Shown here in pieces: positions 1 through 10,994 of a stretch of DNA of 64,000 nucleotides. The stretch is from Axinella damicornis (Eukaryota > Porifera > Demospongiae > Axinellida > Axinellidae). Within the stretch, counting starts at the first letter, position 1; each line of letters starts with the position of its first letter. The notes below the pieces were generated by a model. That model ran no database searches and was not told where the DNA came from. It saw only the letters and a list, made by a program, of their open reading frames with translations. Location of the stretch: positions 10,616,913 through 10,680,912 of the forward strand of contig OZ007505.1 in assembly GCA_963931865.1 (NCBI GenBank). The letters run 5' to 3'. Position numbers and translations under genes: made by a program.

Positions 1-250
1 GCATATAGGTCACACCCACCTGGATACACACTGTGAGGGCTGAGTCACTCATATGGATTCCTATCGTGAAGAGAGTCCACTCACTGTATACCTGGTGTGT
101 TGACAGTGGTACAATGTAGTGTTGCTGTAATTCTGATTATGTGTGTGTGCAACTGTGCATGCATGCTGATTATGTGTGTGTGCAACTGTGCATGCATGCA
201 TGACTATGCATTGTGTGGGCATGGGTGTGGCATGGATGGGTGGCCCCCCA

Positions 251-269
251 CTGGGTGTGTTTGTGTGTT

Positions 270-352
<83 letters not shown>
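251..352. repeat. (GT)n microsatellite
   Basis: About 100 bp of GT dinucleotides with a few TTT interruptions at its left end. The matching position in the next block (2935-2964) is much shorter. Poly Cys-Val and poly His-Thr frames over it are artefacts of the repeat. Confidence 0.95.
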
Positions 353-904
353 ATATTAACATCTAGCTGTATGTTCAAAGTATATAGCTACTAGAGGTTC
401 AGAGATTACCCACCTATAAGCAGGAGAGGGTAGTGGTAGTGGTAGACTCTGGCAGCACCTTACAGAACTGAGAAGGTACAGGAGAGGAGGGGAGAAGAGG
501 AGTGAGGAAGAATGGGAGTAGTTTCTCATGAACATGGCAACCTGCCCAACCATATACATGAGAACTGTACGACGGCAAGATGAATTTCTGCACCTGCATG
601 TGTTGCACCGGCTAACTCCCATGAGCATCCAGACCAGTACACTGCAGAAGAGACCTTGACATGAGGGAGTGGTACCTGCAGATAGCACAAACAAGTATTC
701 ATGGCTTCGTTATTTTTGTACCTAGTAGATATGGCATCACAGCACATGCTAAATCAAGATTATGAGACGGGGCAGAGTCTTGGTATGAGGCTAAGTAGTT
801 TGCATGTGCAATGGTACATGTAGTTGATGTCCTAAAACATCACTTTGACAACCAAACATCCCTGACACTAACAATCACCCTTCACTCCAACAGCTGAAAG
901 TCAA

Positions 905-1740
905 GTACAGCCAGGGCAGGAAGCAGTCCACCGGAGCTGCTCAACTCGTGCACAGAGGAACGACAGCATTTTCTTAAAATTTCTGGCTAGTGGGTAGGAA
1001 TGCAGATGCAGTCACTATGCACTCTCTCCCCTGATTCTGCATGAGCTCCACCGTCAGGTCATCGGGGGCACCCCTTTCTGTGGAGCCGGTGAGAGGAAAT
1101 ATGCACCTTCTCTCATTCCTCCTTAAATCACACAAAAGAGTACACAAACACACAGCCTCCTCACCGCACCAATCCACCAGTTCCTGATGGGAATGCAACA
1201 GCAGCAGACAGGTCAGGACGAAGTTGGGGGGATTGCTTGCCCCTTGCTACTTGTGCAAGCACACGTGCACATACACACAGCGGAACGATAGCATTTTCAC
1301 TTTTCTGGCTAGTAGACAGAAGGAATGCAATCTTGCAGTCACTACGCTCTCTCTCCCCTGACTCACCCCATGATCTCCACCTTCAGGTTAGTGGGGCACC
1401 CCCTTCTGCGGCGCCGGTGAGAGGAACTTGTCATTCCTCTTTAAATCACACAGAGAGAGTACACATGCCCCAGCCTCCCCTCCGTACCAATCCACCAGTT
1501 CCTGATTGGAATGCAACAGCAGCAGACAGGTCAGGACGAAGTTGGGGGGATTGCTTGCCCCCTGCAACTTGTGCAAGCACACACGCAAACACACAGCGGA
1601 ACGATAAAATTTATGGCTAGTAGGCAGAAGGAATGCAATCTTATGCCCTCTCTCCCCTGACTCCCCATGATCTCCACCTTCAGGGTAGTGGGGCACCCAT
1701 TTCTGCAGAGCCGGTGGGAGAGGAAACATGCACCTTTTGT
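905..1740. repeat. About 300-bp tandem subrepeats (three copies)
   Basis: Three consecutive copies carry the same run of phrases: GGAACGATAGCATTTTC-type start, TCTCTCCCCTGA, GGGGCACCCC, CATTCCTCCTTAAATCACAC, TCCACCAGTTCCTGAT, then GGGGGATTGCTTGCCCC. Copies begin near 935, 1216 and 1527. Two copies of the same unit occur at 4081-4640. No coding function is evident. Confidence 0.75.
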
Positions 1741-2207
1741 CAACCCAATGACATCATATGTCATGAGACTGTCAGCTTCATGATGTAACATCCGGCAATG
1801 TCCTTGGGAGATAGGCTCTGCGCCAGCAGAAAGCGCGGGGCAGGGGGAGGTGGGTGGGTGCACCTGAAGGGTGCAAACAGCATGGCCACGTCTGGGCTCA
1901 GCATTGAACAGCCCTAGGTTGGAGCCGGGTAGGCCATTTCTCTGGTTTTAAGCATAAATGGGCCTAAAAAACAGTGGTCTCACCTTGCAGAGCCTTGAAT
2001 TCCAGTGATTTTTCAGCTAGAGTGAGTTACCGTCGCCCAAGCATCTTCATCGCGTACACGTTAACGAGTGGGTGTGGTCAGAATCATGAATGTGGAAAGC
2101 ATGGCTGTGTGCGTGAGTTTCGAGCGTGAAAACCGATGGGAACCTTATCTAGGGTAAGTAGATTACAAGCTAAAAAAGTGACCTCCATAATCTGTGGGAG
2201 GGAAAGG
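1740..2207. mobile_element. Degenerate copy of the TTAA-flanked element
   Basis: Internal sequence matches the intact element at 4647-5140 (for example CTTCATGATGT, GGTGGGTGGGTGCACC, AACCTTATCTAGGGTA). Both ends are eroded here. The left CCCTTTCC terminus is missing, and the right end reads GGGAGGGAAAGGACACAG without the TTAA. Confidence 0.7.
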
Positions 2208-2970
2208 ACACAGAGTACACATCTCCTTACCAATCTACAAGCTCCTGAGAAGTTGGGAGAGTGCTTGCCCCCTGCATCCTTTCTTCTTGATGCACTGTAC
2301 AGGGAGCAGAGCACAGCAGGATCAGAAACTGATGGTAGTTGTAGTAGCAACGGCATACAGAAGATATCCCCCATGCTCCCCCCCCCCCCCCCCATGAGAG
2401 CCCTTCCTGACAGTTAAAAAATGTTGCAGTAGAAGCACAAGTGCTACCACAGCCCATCCCGAAATTAAGCGATTGCATCAGTGCTACGTGCCTCTGTGCA
2501 CTAGTGTGCCCAGACTGTGCCCGGGTGGCTCTGGAATCCTGCTGGGAACAAGGCTACTCCTGGTAGCTATATTCTATATTTGCTGCTCTTTTCTTGGAGG
2601 GGTGATGGCCTGAGAGAGTAGATTGTTGTATGCATGTCGGTGGTTGTATAAAGTAGCATACTGTACATGCACAACAGCATGTTCAATTGAAACAGCATAT
2701 AGGTCACACCCACCTGGATACACACTGTGAGGGCTGAAAGTATAGTAGTCACTCATATGGATTCCTATCGTGAAGAGAGTCCACTCAGTGACACTGTATA
2801 CCTGGTATGTTGACAGTGGTACAATATAGTGCTGCTGTAATTCTGATTGTGTGTGTGCAACTGTGCATGCATGCATGTGCATTGTGCACATTAAATTTGT
2901 GGGCATGGATGGGTCGCCCCCCACTGGGTGTGTTTGTGTGTTTATATGTGTGTGTGTGTGTGTGCATTTA

Positions 2971-3468
2971 CCGTAGGCACTCTAATTATGCGTCGCTCAA
3001 AAAATTTATGAATTGCAACGCAACAATAGAAATTCGGTCAGCCAAACGGCGACGAACTTCGACGCATGATTAGAAACACCTCGCTAGGTACTAAAGTCAG
3101 ACGAGTGTAGACAAGGCTATTGCATAGCGGTTGTTTGTTCCGGTTGTCGGACTGTCGCTGCCTTTTCTCGTACATGGGGGGCCCGTATCCTGGGGCACAG
3201 AATACATAAGTGAGTTGCTGTCTCGTACCTTCACTGATGTCCCAGCCATATTGCAACTGTGTCTTTATACATCAATGATCACAGGCAGTGATGCGACGAG
3301 CCCTCTTCGCAGTTCAACAGTACTGTGTGCAAGCTGCCATGCTGCCGTTATAATTGCGTTACGCAAATTAGTCCCTGGAGTGCGACGCATTATTGGAAAT
3401 TATCATCAGTTTGAGATATTGAATTTTGACGTAGAATTAGAAAGGACGCATAATTAGAGCGCCTGCAG
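2971..3468. mobile_element. TA-flanked MITE with 26-bp terminal inverted repeats
   Basis: The two ends are inverted copies: TACCGTAGGCACTCTAATTA on the left, and the right end read backwards is TACTGCAGGCGCTCTAATTA, including the flanking TA. A TA duplication lies at 2969-2970 and 3469-3470. Block A has the empty site (GTGTGCATATTAACATCTAG). The element is 498 bp. A TA target is typical of Tc1/mariner. Open frames inside (for example 3131-3457 plus) are not recognisable as transposase, so it looks non-autonomous. Confidence 0.88.
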
Positions 3469-4360
3469 TAACATCTAGCTGTATGTTCAAAGTAGCTACT
3501 AGAGGTTCAGAGATTACCCACCTATAAGCAGAAGAGGGTAGTGGTAGTGGTAAACTCTGGAAGCACCTTACAGAACTGAGAAGGTACAGGAGAGGAGGGG
3601 AGAAGAGGAGTGAGGAAGAACGGGAGTAGTTTCTCATGAACATGGCAACCTGCCCAACCATATACATGAGAACTGTACGACGGCAAGATGAATATCTGCA
3701 CCTGCATGTGTTGCACCGGCTAACTCCCATGAGCATCCAGACCAGTACACTGCAGAAGAGACCTTGACATGAGGGAGTGGTACCTGCAGATAGCACAAAC
3801 CAGTATTCATGGCTTCGTTATTTTTGTACCTAGTAGATATGGCATCACAGCACATTCTAAATCGTGAATTCTCAAAATTGTGAGACAGAAAGCCTAGGTA
3901 TGAGGCTAAGTAGTTTGCATGTGTAATGGTGGTTGATGTCCTAAAACATCACTTTGACAACCAAACATCCCCTGACACTAACAATCACCCTTCACTTCAA
4001 ACATTAGCTCAGCTGAAAGTCAAGTACAGCCAGGGCAGGAAGCAGTCTACAAGTGTCTCCCTCTTGCCAGCTGCCTCCACCGGAGCTGCTCAACTCGTGC
4101 ACAGAGGAACGACAGCATTTTTCTGGCTAGTGGGTAGGAACGCAGATGCAGTCACTATGCCCTCTCTCCCCTGACTCTGCATGAGCTCCACCGTCAGGTC
4201 ATCGGGGGCACCCCCTTCTGTGGAGCCGGTGAGAGGAAATATGCACCTTCTGTCATTCCTCCTTAAATCACACAAAACGAGTACACAAATACACACCTCC
4301 CCTAGCCTCCCCTCCGCACAATCCACCTGTTCCTGATGGGAATGCAACAGCAGCAGACAA

Positions 4361-4440
4361 GTCAGGATGAAGTTGGGGGGATTGCTTGCCCCCTGCTACT
4401 GTCAGGATGAAGTTGGGGGGATTGCTTGCCCCCTGCTACT
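4361..4440. repeat. Exact 40-bp tandem duplication
   Basis: Bases 4361-4400 and 4401-4440 are identical, beginning GTCAGGATGAAGTTGGGG. The unit occurs once at the matching place in block A, so this is a local duplication inside one 300-bp subrepeat. Confidence 0.95.
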
Positions 4441-4646
4441 TGGTCCAAGCACATGTGCACATACACACAGCAGAACGATAGGATTTTCACTTTTCTGACT
4501 AGTAGACAGAAGGAATGCAATCTTGCAGTCACTACGCCCTCTCTCCCCTGACTCACCCCATGATCTCCACCTTCAGGTTAGTGGGGCACCCCCTTCTGCG
4601 GAGCTGGTGGGAGAGGAAACATGCACCTTTTGTCATTCCTCCTTAA

Positions 4647-5140
4647 CCCTTTCCCACCCAATGACATCATAGGGCGTCATGAGACTTCAGCTTCATGATG
4701 TCACATCCAGCAATGTCCTTGGGAGATAGGCTCTGCGCCAGCAGAAAGGGCGGGGCAGGGGGAGGTGGGTGGGTGCACCCGAAGGGTGCAAACAGCATGG
4801 CCGCGTCTGGGCTCAGCTTTGAACAGCCCTTGGTTGGAGCCGGGTAGGCCATTTCTCAGGTTTTAAGCATAAATGGGCCTAGAAAACAGCCTTGCAGAGC
4901 CTCGAATTCCAGTGTTCAAGGCTGATTTTTCAGCTAGAGCAAGTTACCGTCGTCCAAGCATCTTGATTGCGTACACGTTAACAAGTAGGTGTGGTCAGAA
5001 TCACGAATGTGGAAAGCATGGCTGTGTGCAGTTCTGTGTGAAGTTTTGAGCGTGAAAACCGATGTGAACCTTATCTAGGGTATGTTTAAGTAGATTACAA
5101 GCTAAGACTCTGACCTCCATAATCTGTGGGTGGGAAAGGG
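4647..5140. mobile_element. piggyBac-type MITE with TTAA target duplication
   Basis: The ends are perfect 14-bp inverted repeats, CCCTTTCCCACCCA at 4647 and its complement ending at 5140. TTAA stands on both sides (4643-4646 and 5141-5144). Empty sites survive in the neighbouring subrepeats (CATTCCTCCTTAAATCACAC near 1115 and 4257). A TTAA target plus termini starting CCC are hallmarks of the piggyBac superfamily. At 494 bp with no transposase frame it is non-autonomous. Confidence 0.88.
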
Positions 5141-5446
5141 TTAAATCACACAGAGTACACATCTCCTTACCAATCTACAAGCTCCTGAGAAGTTGGGAGA
5201 GTGCTTGCCCCCTGCATACTTTCTTCTTGATGCACTGTACAGGGAGCAGAGCACAGCACCTGATCCAGGATCAGAAACTTAGGCTATTGCGATCATGTAT
5301 GGCACTTAGAACTGAGGCAAAAGGGGGAGGGGGTGGAATTGGAGTTGAACTTGTACACTATACTAGCCACAATCATGTACCGTGTTTTTCAGGTTGCTTG
5401 CTCCGTCCAAACTCAGAATGCAAAACTGCAAAGTATCACGTGACGT

Positions 5447-5507
5447 GAATCCACCAATAGAATAATCCAAGTTATCACGTGACAACTTGGATTCTATTGG
5501 TGGATTC
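5447..5507. repeat. Short foldback (hairpin) element
   Basis: GAATCCACCAATAGAAT is followed 37 bases later by its inverse complement ATTCTATTGGTGGATTC. The loop contains ATCACGTGAC, and the same word precedes the left arm. Probably a minimal foldback transposon remnant. Confidence 0.8.
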
Positions 5508-6317
5508 AAGTGGAATTTTTTTGACAACCAACCTGAAATTTACGGTATGTGGATCTACAATGTCATTCACGTTAGCCTCATACCCAGGCTTCTCCCTCTG
5601 TCTCTATATACCATCTCAGGTGCATGCATTAATAAGGCAATGACTTATGTAACGCGGAACGATTTCGTTTTTGATTAGCGGAAGCTTCCTCGCAGTTGCG
5701 ATGTGAGGTAGCTAGCTAGCTAAGTATGACTCCGGTTCTATATAGTCATATAGCCGACTTTTTTTGCTTCACTGCAGCTATCCAGGATCATGCTGGGGAT
5801 AGAAAAGGATGAAGGTTTGAAAGAACTGTGACCTGAATCATTTGTCAAATCAACGGCAGTGGCAGATGTGTGTGTGGCCATAAAATGATGTCATAAAACG
5901 GTCATGAGTAATTAATGGTGCTCTTGAGTTCATGGTGTACAGCTAACATGATACCGTAGAGTACGTATCAAGCGCCCGCCCCCCTCTTCACGCGAAAGTT
6001 ACTGCACAGGGTTCAAAAGCAGTGTAGTAAGGGCCCACCCATCATAGAACTCTTGAGCACCATTCCTAACCTTTGGGTAAAGTTGTGCATTCAAAAACGC
6101 CGATTTACAGTGAAGTATGAACTACGTATGGCATGCTTTCTCTGTCGAATGTTTCCTCTCAAGGACTTCGCAAAGACACGCGATCAATTTCCTTGGTGAA
6201 AAATGGACATATATTCATGGACATTCATATTCACAGCTTGTTGCATGAAGCTATACGACATCAAAACTTCAGAATGCCAGTATTTGATATAATGCAGTGC
6301 AATATATTGCACTGTGG
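5508..6317. other. Stretch without recognised gene
   Basis: AT-rich, non-repetitive sequence. A weak inverted pair of about 18 bp (AATGGTGCTCTTGAGTTC near 5914 and its near-complement near 6048) may mark a decayed element of about 150 bp. The plus-strand frame at 6133-6438 has no recognisable motif and lies opposite the decayed tail of the DUF3504-like fragment. Confidence 0.5.
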
Positions 6318-7051
6318 TTACTCATCACTTAATTGCAAATTGAATTTCACAAAAGTAAGTGAATACATAGTACAGATACCAGCAATGATCAAAAAGTCTT
6401 TTTCATCCAGAAAGTTTGGGTTTGAGCTGGTCATGTAGCGCTTCAGCCCACTCAATAGCATGATGGGAGTACTAGTCGGATACTTAGTACCATCCACTTT
6501 CGAGCCTCTAAAACAAACATTTGTTGAGAGCTTGTGCGTCATCACTTGACAGGATTGCTTCAGGAACAGGATCTTCTGGTTTTGCTATATTTCTCCACTC
6601 CATCCACAAATTGAACGTCCTCACAGCCCATTTGGTATTGCCAGGCTTCTGTGTTGCGTGGAACAAACCCTTAGAAGAACTAGTAAGTTCAGGGCTACCA
6701 GTTATCTTCTCAAAGCGCTGACTTTCTTTGGTGCTTTGACGACTCAGGATAGAGAATTTAATACGCTTTGCTGGTGCCAGATCCTGGTTCTTTTTGTTTT
6801 CGAGGCCTACGACTTCTGGTGGATGTGCTACAAATCCAGTCCAGAAGATCGTCATCTATTATTCTTTGATCCGCTGGCACGGATAGCCAGTCTAGACTCT
6901 CAGCGTCGTCTTTTGCACGTTCTAGGATGCTAGGAGAGACGACAGGAGAGTCCTGATTCGCCATGATCACTCTTCTTTTTTGAATTTCTTCTTCGTACGT
7001 GTACTGCGCATGCTCGTACAGTTTGACGTCATCATTGCTAAGCATTGTCAT
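6318..7051 (-). pseudogene. Decayed DUF3504/Crypton-recombinase-like coding fragment
   Basis: Reading minus, coding similarity runs through three frames. It starts with MTMLSNDDVKLYEHAQYTYE (ATG at 7051) and an acidic stretch with DDDLLDWI. It continues in another frame with NTKWAVRTFNLWMEWRN and VPEAILSSDDAQALNKCL. It ends in a third frame with KVDGTKYPTSTPIMLLSGLK and NPNFLDEKDF. The order TKWAVRTFxxW, LNxxL, VDGxxYPxxTxxMLLSGLxRYM, NFLDEKDF resembles the N-terminal half of the DUF3504 proteins related to Crypton tyrosine recombinases. That family assignment is from memory. Frameshifts near 6790 and 6510 break it, and the recombinase core was not found downstream. It is most likely a dead transposon-derived gene. 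A multi-exon gene is less likely because the breaks lack splice sites. Confidence 0.6.
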
Positions 7052-7058
7052 GCAACAA

Positions 7059-7203
7059 ATTAGTTATTGCATGGCTTCTTGGGCCATACATGGAATACTG
7101 GCACGGTAGTGACGTAGAGCCCTCGGGCCTGCGGCCCTCGGGCTCTATGTCACTACCGTGCCAATATTCCATGTATTGCCCTCGAACCCATGCAATAACT
7201 AAT
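7059..7203. repeat. 145-bp palindromic foldback element
   Basis: ATTAGTTATTGCATG at the left end is mirrored by CATGCAATAACTAAT at the right. The inner arms pair GGCACGGTAGTGACGTAGAG with CTCTATGTCACTACCGTGCC around a GC-rich centre (CCCTCGGGCCTGCGGCCCTC). Only a few mismatches are visible. Confidence 0.88.
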
Positions 7204-7501
7204 ACTTACTGCAGCACTTGTTGCTTATACAGTGCTGAATGGGTGGGCGGATACTACACACCTAATTAGTCTGAGTATGTATCTAGCGCCCACCGCCTGT
7301 TAGGTGGGGTTCTAATGTCCCCAAAACATGGGGTATTCTACAGTATATGTCACCTCAATGTTTCAGTACAGTGGTCACACCTTAATGCACACGAGATCAG
7401 TGAAAGTGTTATTAATTAATTTCCCACCCATAGGACTACCAGAGAACACTTCAGCCTCGCGCATGCACCCTTACTATACTAATTTCGGCTGCCTCGGTCT
7501 G
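7204..7501. other. Stretch without recognised gene
   Basis: Spacer between two palindromic elements. Nothing beyond short open frames without motif was seen. Confidence 0.5.
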
Positions 7502-7639
7502 GTGCATTACCGGTTTTAGTGTACGAGGGCAATCTAGTTAACGGTCGAGGGTGAGATAATGCACAAGCCAAAGGCAAGTGCATTATCCGCCCGAGACCGT
7601 TAACTAGATTGCCCGAGTACACTGAAGCCCGTAATGCAC
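7502..7639. repeat. 138-bp palindromic foldback element
   Basis: GTGCATTAC at 7502 is mirrored by GTAATGCAC ending at 7639. The inner arms pair GGCAATCTAGTTAACGGTC with GACCGTTAACTAGATTGCC. The loop is short and contains AAGCCAAAGGCAAG. The same design recurs at 11230 and 58206. Confidence 0.88.
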
Positions 7640-7881
7640 TGCAAACTGGTATCTAACCTACTCAGTGCAACTCACTGACCCGGCCGAAACAGCCATTGAT
7701 CTTTGAAAAGTGCACGTGCATTAATTATCTAGATAAGCGATTTAATGCTCAGTCATGTGATCGATTCTGAGGCGTCTGATTCGTTGAGGGTCACGTGAGT
7801 ATTGCTATTATTTGCATTAAAATCACCAGCATATAGTCAATTGAACCTTACAAGCTTAAGCTATCAAGCTCAGTACTGGGT

Positions 7882-8340
7882 TTGTTCCAATTAACGCGCA
7901 TGCCACGTGGCAACCATGCTCGGTCGATCGCTAGCAATGGCGGCCAAAAGAAAGACAAGACATTATTACAGTGCTCACAACTTCGCCAGCATGGTGAGTT
8001 TCGGCATGTAAGTGTCAGTGAGCAACAGCATGCAATGACAACTGTGTGGTCAGAATTTTGGAGTGCCTTTCCTAAGAAATGTACTGGCAACGAAAGTCGG
8101 AGCAGCTGAGCAATGGCAGCTGACGGCAAGACAAAGCGCTTGTGTCTCCACCACCAAGGTGAGTTTCAGCACCAAAATTGTACGCTCAATTGGGTCACTG
8201 TATGATATGATCACGAGGACATGTAGTCAGAATTTTGGCAGGCCTTTCCTGCAAGCTGTGAGGTACATTATGCGGCACAATTTTTCCCCTACCAGGAGTG
8301 TAATATTGCCATACAGGAGACCAGCCTCTGATCACCAACA
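7882..8340 (+). mobile_element. Repeat carrying two mini-exons with splice donors (copy 1)
   Basis: This stretch matches 49672-50105, starting TTCCAATTAACGC and CATGCCACGTGGCAACCA. It holds two ATG-initiated open stretches, each ending at a consensus donor. One begins ATGGCGGCCAAAAG near 7936 (peptide MAAKRKTRHYYSAHNF) and stops at GTGAGT near 7995. The other begins ATGGCAGCTGACGG near 8112 (peptide MAADGKTKRLC) and stops at GTGAGT near 8159. I cannot name the protein. It may be the 5' end of an intron-bearing transposon gene or a captured first exon. Minus-strand frames here look like shadows. Confidence 0.45.
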
Positions 8341-9277
8341 TACCTGAGATGGTTGCTGAATGCGTGTCTCTGCAGTGCTGTTGAAATGGAGTCTTGATCA
8401 TCAGTATATGACAACTGATGGCTCTTACAAGTGATCTTGAACTGAGCAATAGCCAACCTGCAGAGGAGACGAGAAAGACGTAGTGTAACAATCTACCATC
8501 ACTGTTGCCTCAGAAACACCTTTCTCTTCCTGCATGGCACGTCTCAAAGTGATAAATCTCACCGCCATGACAATGGTCTTGTAATAGAATGCACCGCAAC
8601 ACTGGACACTTTCCAATGCCATGTCACTCGAGGATATGAGCAGTATGGTTCATCCTGCACTATGCCGAGGTGAATGCCATTCTTCTGCCTGGGCACATTC
8701 CTGGCTATAAGAGGGATGACGTGCAGCTAGTTGCTACCTTGCAGCACAACCAGGCGAAATGTGTGGCTTGTCCATCAGGAGGCAACAAGCGAGGCAGCAG
8801 TCCAGTCCACATTCTCAACCTGTGGTAACAGCTCCTCCCACAGATCATAGCAGCCCGCCCAATGACGGATCTCTGCTTGATCTTCTAACAGAGCACAGGT
8901 ATCATTCTCAGTGCCAACTCAACTGAGGATGTAAGTCCAAGGTGAGAGCTGTGGCATGAATTATATACTGATAATTATTTACTGCTCCTTTGTGTACAGA
9001 ACAATGCTATGCTGTAAGGTAGGGTTGCGTTTTTTGCTGTTGCCAATCTCTGTCAGTAGCTACAGTCCCTTGCCTCGAATCCATGCAGGACACATTGGAG
9101 GAGGGAGAGAGCGCCTGATATCCAATGTTTGCACATTGGCTTAATTGTTACATAAACCCAGCATGTATTCATACAAGTGCACAATGACATGATTTTACCA
9201 CGGAAGAGCTTGCAATGGTCAAATCCTCCCACATGTACTAAAAACGGAAAATGTGGAGGCTTGATATTCAAAACTGC
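8341..9277. other. Stretch without recognised gene
   Basis: Non-repetitive sequence. The minus-strand frame 8425-8622 and the plus-strand reading over the same DNA both lack motifs I recognise. Near 9240-9280 the sequence enters the shared marker that starts unit U1. Confidence 0.4.
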
Positions 9278-10994
9278 ATAGGTCACACCCACCTGGGTAC
9301 ACAGCAGGTCAAGGGTGTCACAGTTGGAGTAGTGCCGGTAGAAGATTAGATCTGTGTGTCTGCAAGCATGTGCACTGTGCACGTGTGTATGTGTGTTTAT
9401 TTGTCTGTGTGCATGGGTGTGTCTGTGTGCATGGGTGTGTATGTGTGTGCATGCATGCATGATTGTGGATGTGTGTGTGTGCATGGGTGTATTAATTGTG
9501 CTTGGGTGTGTAGTGTGTCTGTGTGTGTGTGTGTGCATATGTGTGTGTGTGGGTGCATAATTAACATCTAGCTGTATGTGGAAAGTAGCTACTAGAAGAT
9601 TACCGACCTTCGATGTGCTGCTGGCAGAGCAACTGGAAGAAGGTAGTGGTGAGGTTAGACTCCGGTAGCCAGCAGGCTAGGGAGTAGGAGAGACGAGGAA
9701 GGGGGACAGGAGGGGAGGAGAGGGGGGAGTATGGGAATGGAGGGGAAGGAGGGGATGCATAGCACGTTACAGCAGACTAGGGAGTAGGAGAGAGTAGGGG
9801 AGGGGGGACAGGAGGGTAGGGGGATGAGGGGGTAGGGGAGAGGAAGTTTGTTTCTGTTCAAAGTATAGCTACATACTAGAGGTTCAGAGATTACCCACCT
9901 ACGATGTGCTTCTGGCACAGAAACTGGAATAAGGTAGTCAACTCTGGTAGCACCTTACAGCAGGCTTGGGAGTAGGAGTGAGGAGGAGGGGAGGGGAGGG
10001 AGAGGAGGGGGGACAGAAGGGGAGGGGAGGGGGGACAGGAGGGGAGGGGAGAGGAAGGGAGGGGGAGGAAGTTTGTTTCAGTTGGAAAGCAGTTACTAGA
10101 GATTACCCACCTTCAATGTGCTTCTGGCACAGCAGCTGGAGAAACTGGAAGAAGGTAGTCGACTCTGGTAGCACCTTACAGCAGGCTAGGGAGTAGGAGT
10201 GAGGAGGAGGGGAGGGGGGAAGAATGGGAGCAGTTTCTCATGAACAACATGCATATGGCAATCCCACTTCCGTCACGCATGCATGACACACACACACACA
10301 CACGTTAAAATCTTAATATATTGATGGATAAGGGTAGTTGATGTCCTGAAACACACACACACACAACAGAGATGAGGAACAAACTCAAGTCAAATTCTGA
10401 TTCTCTGTGACCCTCCTCCACGGCCGTTTATATAATCAGCTGAGGATCTGTAGGGGCTGTTCGGGTCTGCACTGGGTTGAACAATGGTTATGGAGAGCCC
10501 TGACAATAACCTGTATCAGAGGTCTCCCGCTGTCAGTGGCTACAGGCTATAGAGAATGGGGGATAAAATATTATCATAAGCGACAACTCCCTCATGCTTG
10601 TCCCACAATGCACTGCACTCCCCTAGTAGTCTAAAGTGAAGGGACAGATCTGTCTCTATACCACCAGTGAATGGGCTATACCCATTCTACTCACAGCATT
10701 CACAGAGAACACTCAAAGCCCTTAAATATATGCTCATTAGTTTCAGCTGCCTCGGCCTGGGTGGGGTCAAAACTGCTTCCAGGGTCATTTCAAGCAGATA
10801 CATAACTGTTAACACACCAACACTTTCAATCAAGGGTCTCAGGCCTAGGAAATGACAACCTGGAAATGGTGGCCCTATAAGCTTGTTAAAACAGAAATGG
10901 TCCCAATGAGGCAAGACCCTTATACTGCAAAGTCCAGATATAGCCATGCTGTTTGAGCAGCCAAGTCTAGTTTGATTCCTTACAGCATCATTGA

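Larger units (their letters stand above)
1..2692. repeat. Repeat block A (truncated at window start)
   Basis: This block opens with the marker GGTCACACCCACCTGG, which recurs at about 2703, 9285, 17040, 27225 and 33013. It continues with a GT tract, the phrase CATCTAGCTGTATGTTCAAAG, then roughly 300-bp subrepeats. Nearly the whole block is repeated in order at 2693-5280. I see no gene. Peptides readable here are translations of microsatellite or of duplicated non-coding DNA. Confidence 0.8.
2693..5280. repeat. Repeat block B, duplicate of block A
   Basis: Block B matches block A in order: marker, short GT tract, CATCTAGCTGTATGTTCAAAG, the AACTGAGAAGGTACAGGAG stretch and the 300-bp subrepeats. 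It differs from A by two transposon insertions (2971-3468 and an intact 4647-5140) and by a 40-bp tandem duplication. Confidence 0.8.

Noticed and set aside
61..394. Poly His-Thr and poly Cys-Val open frames over GT/CA tracts (also 17172-17568, 27315-27578, 27933-28200)
   Set aside because: They are pure translations of dinucleotide repeats and appear in several frames and both strands.
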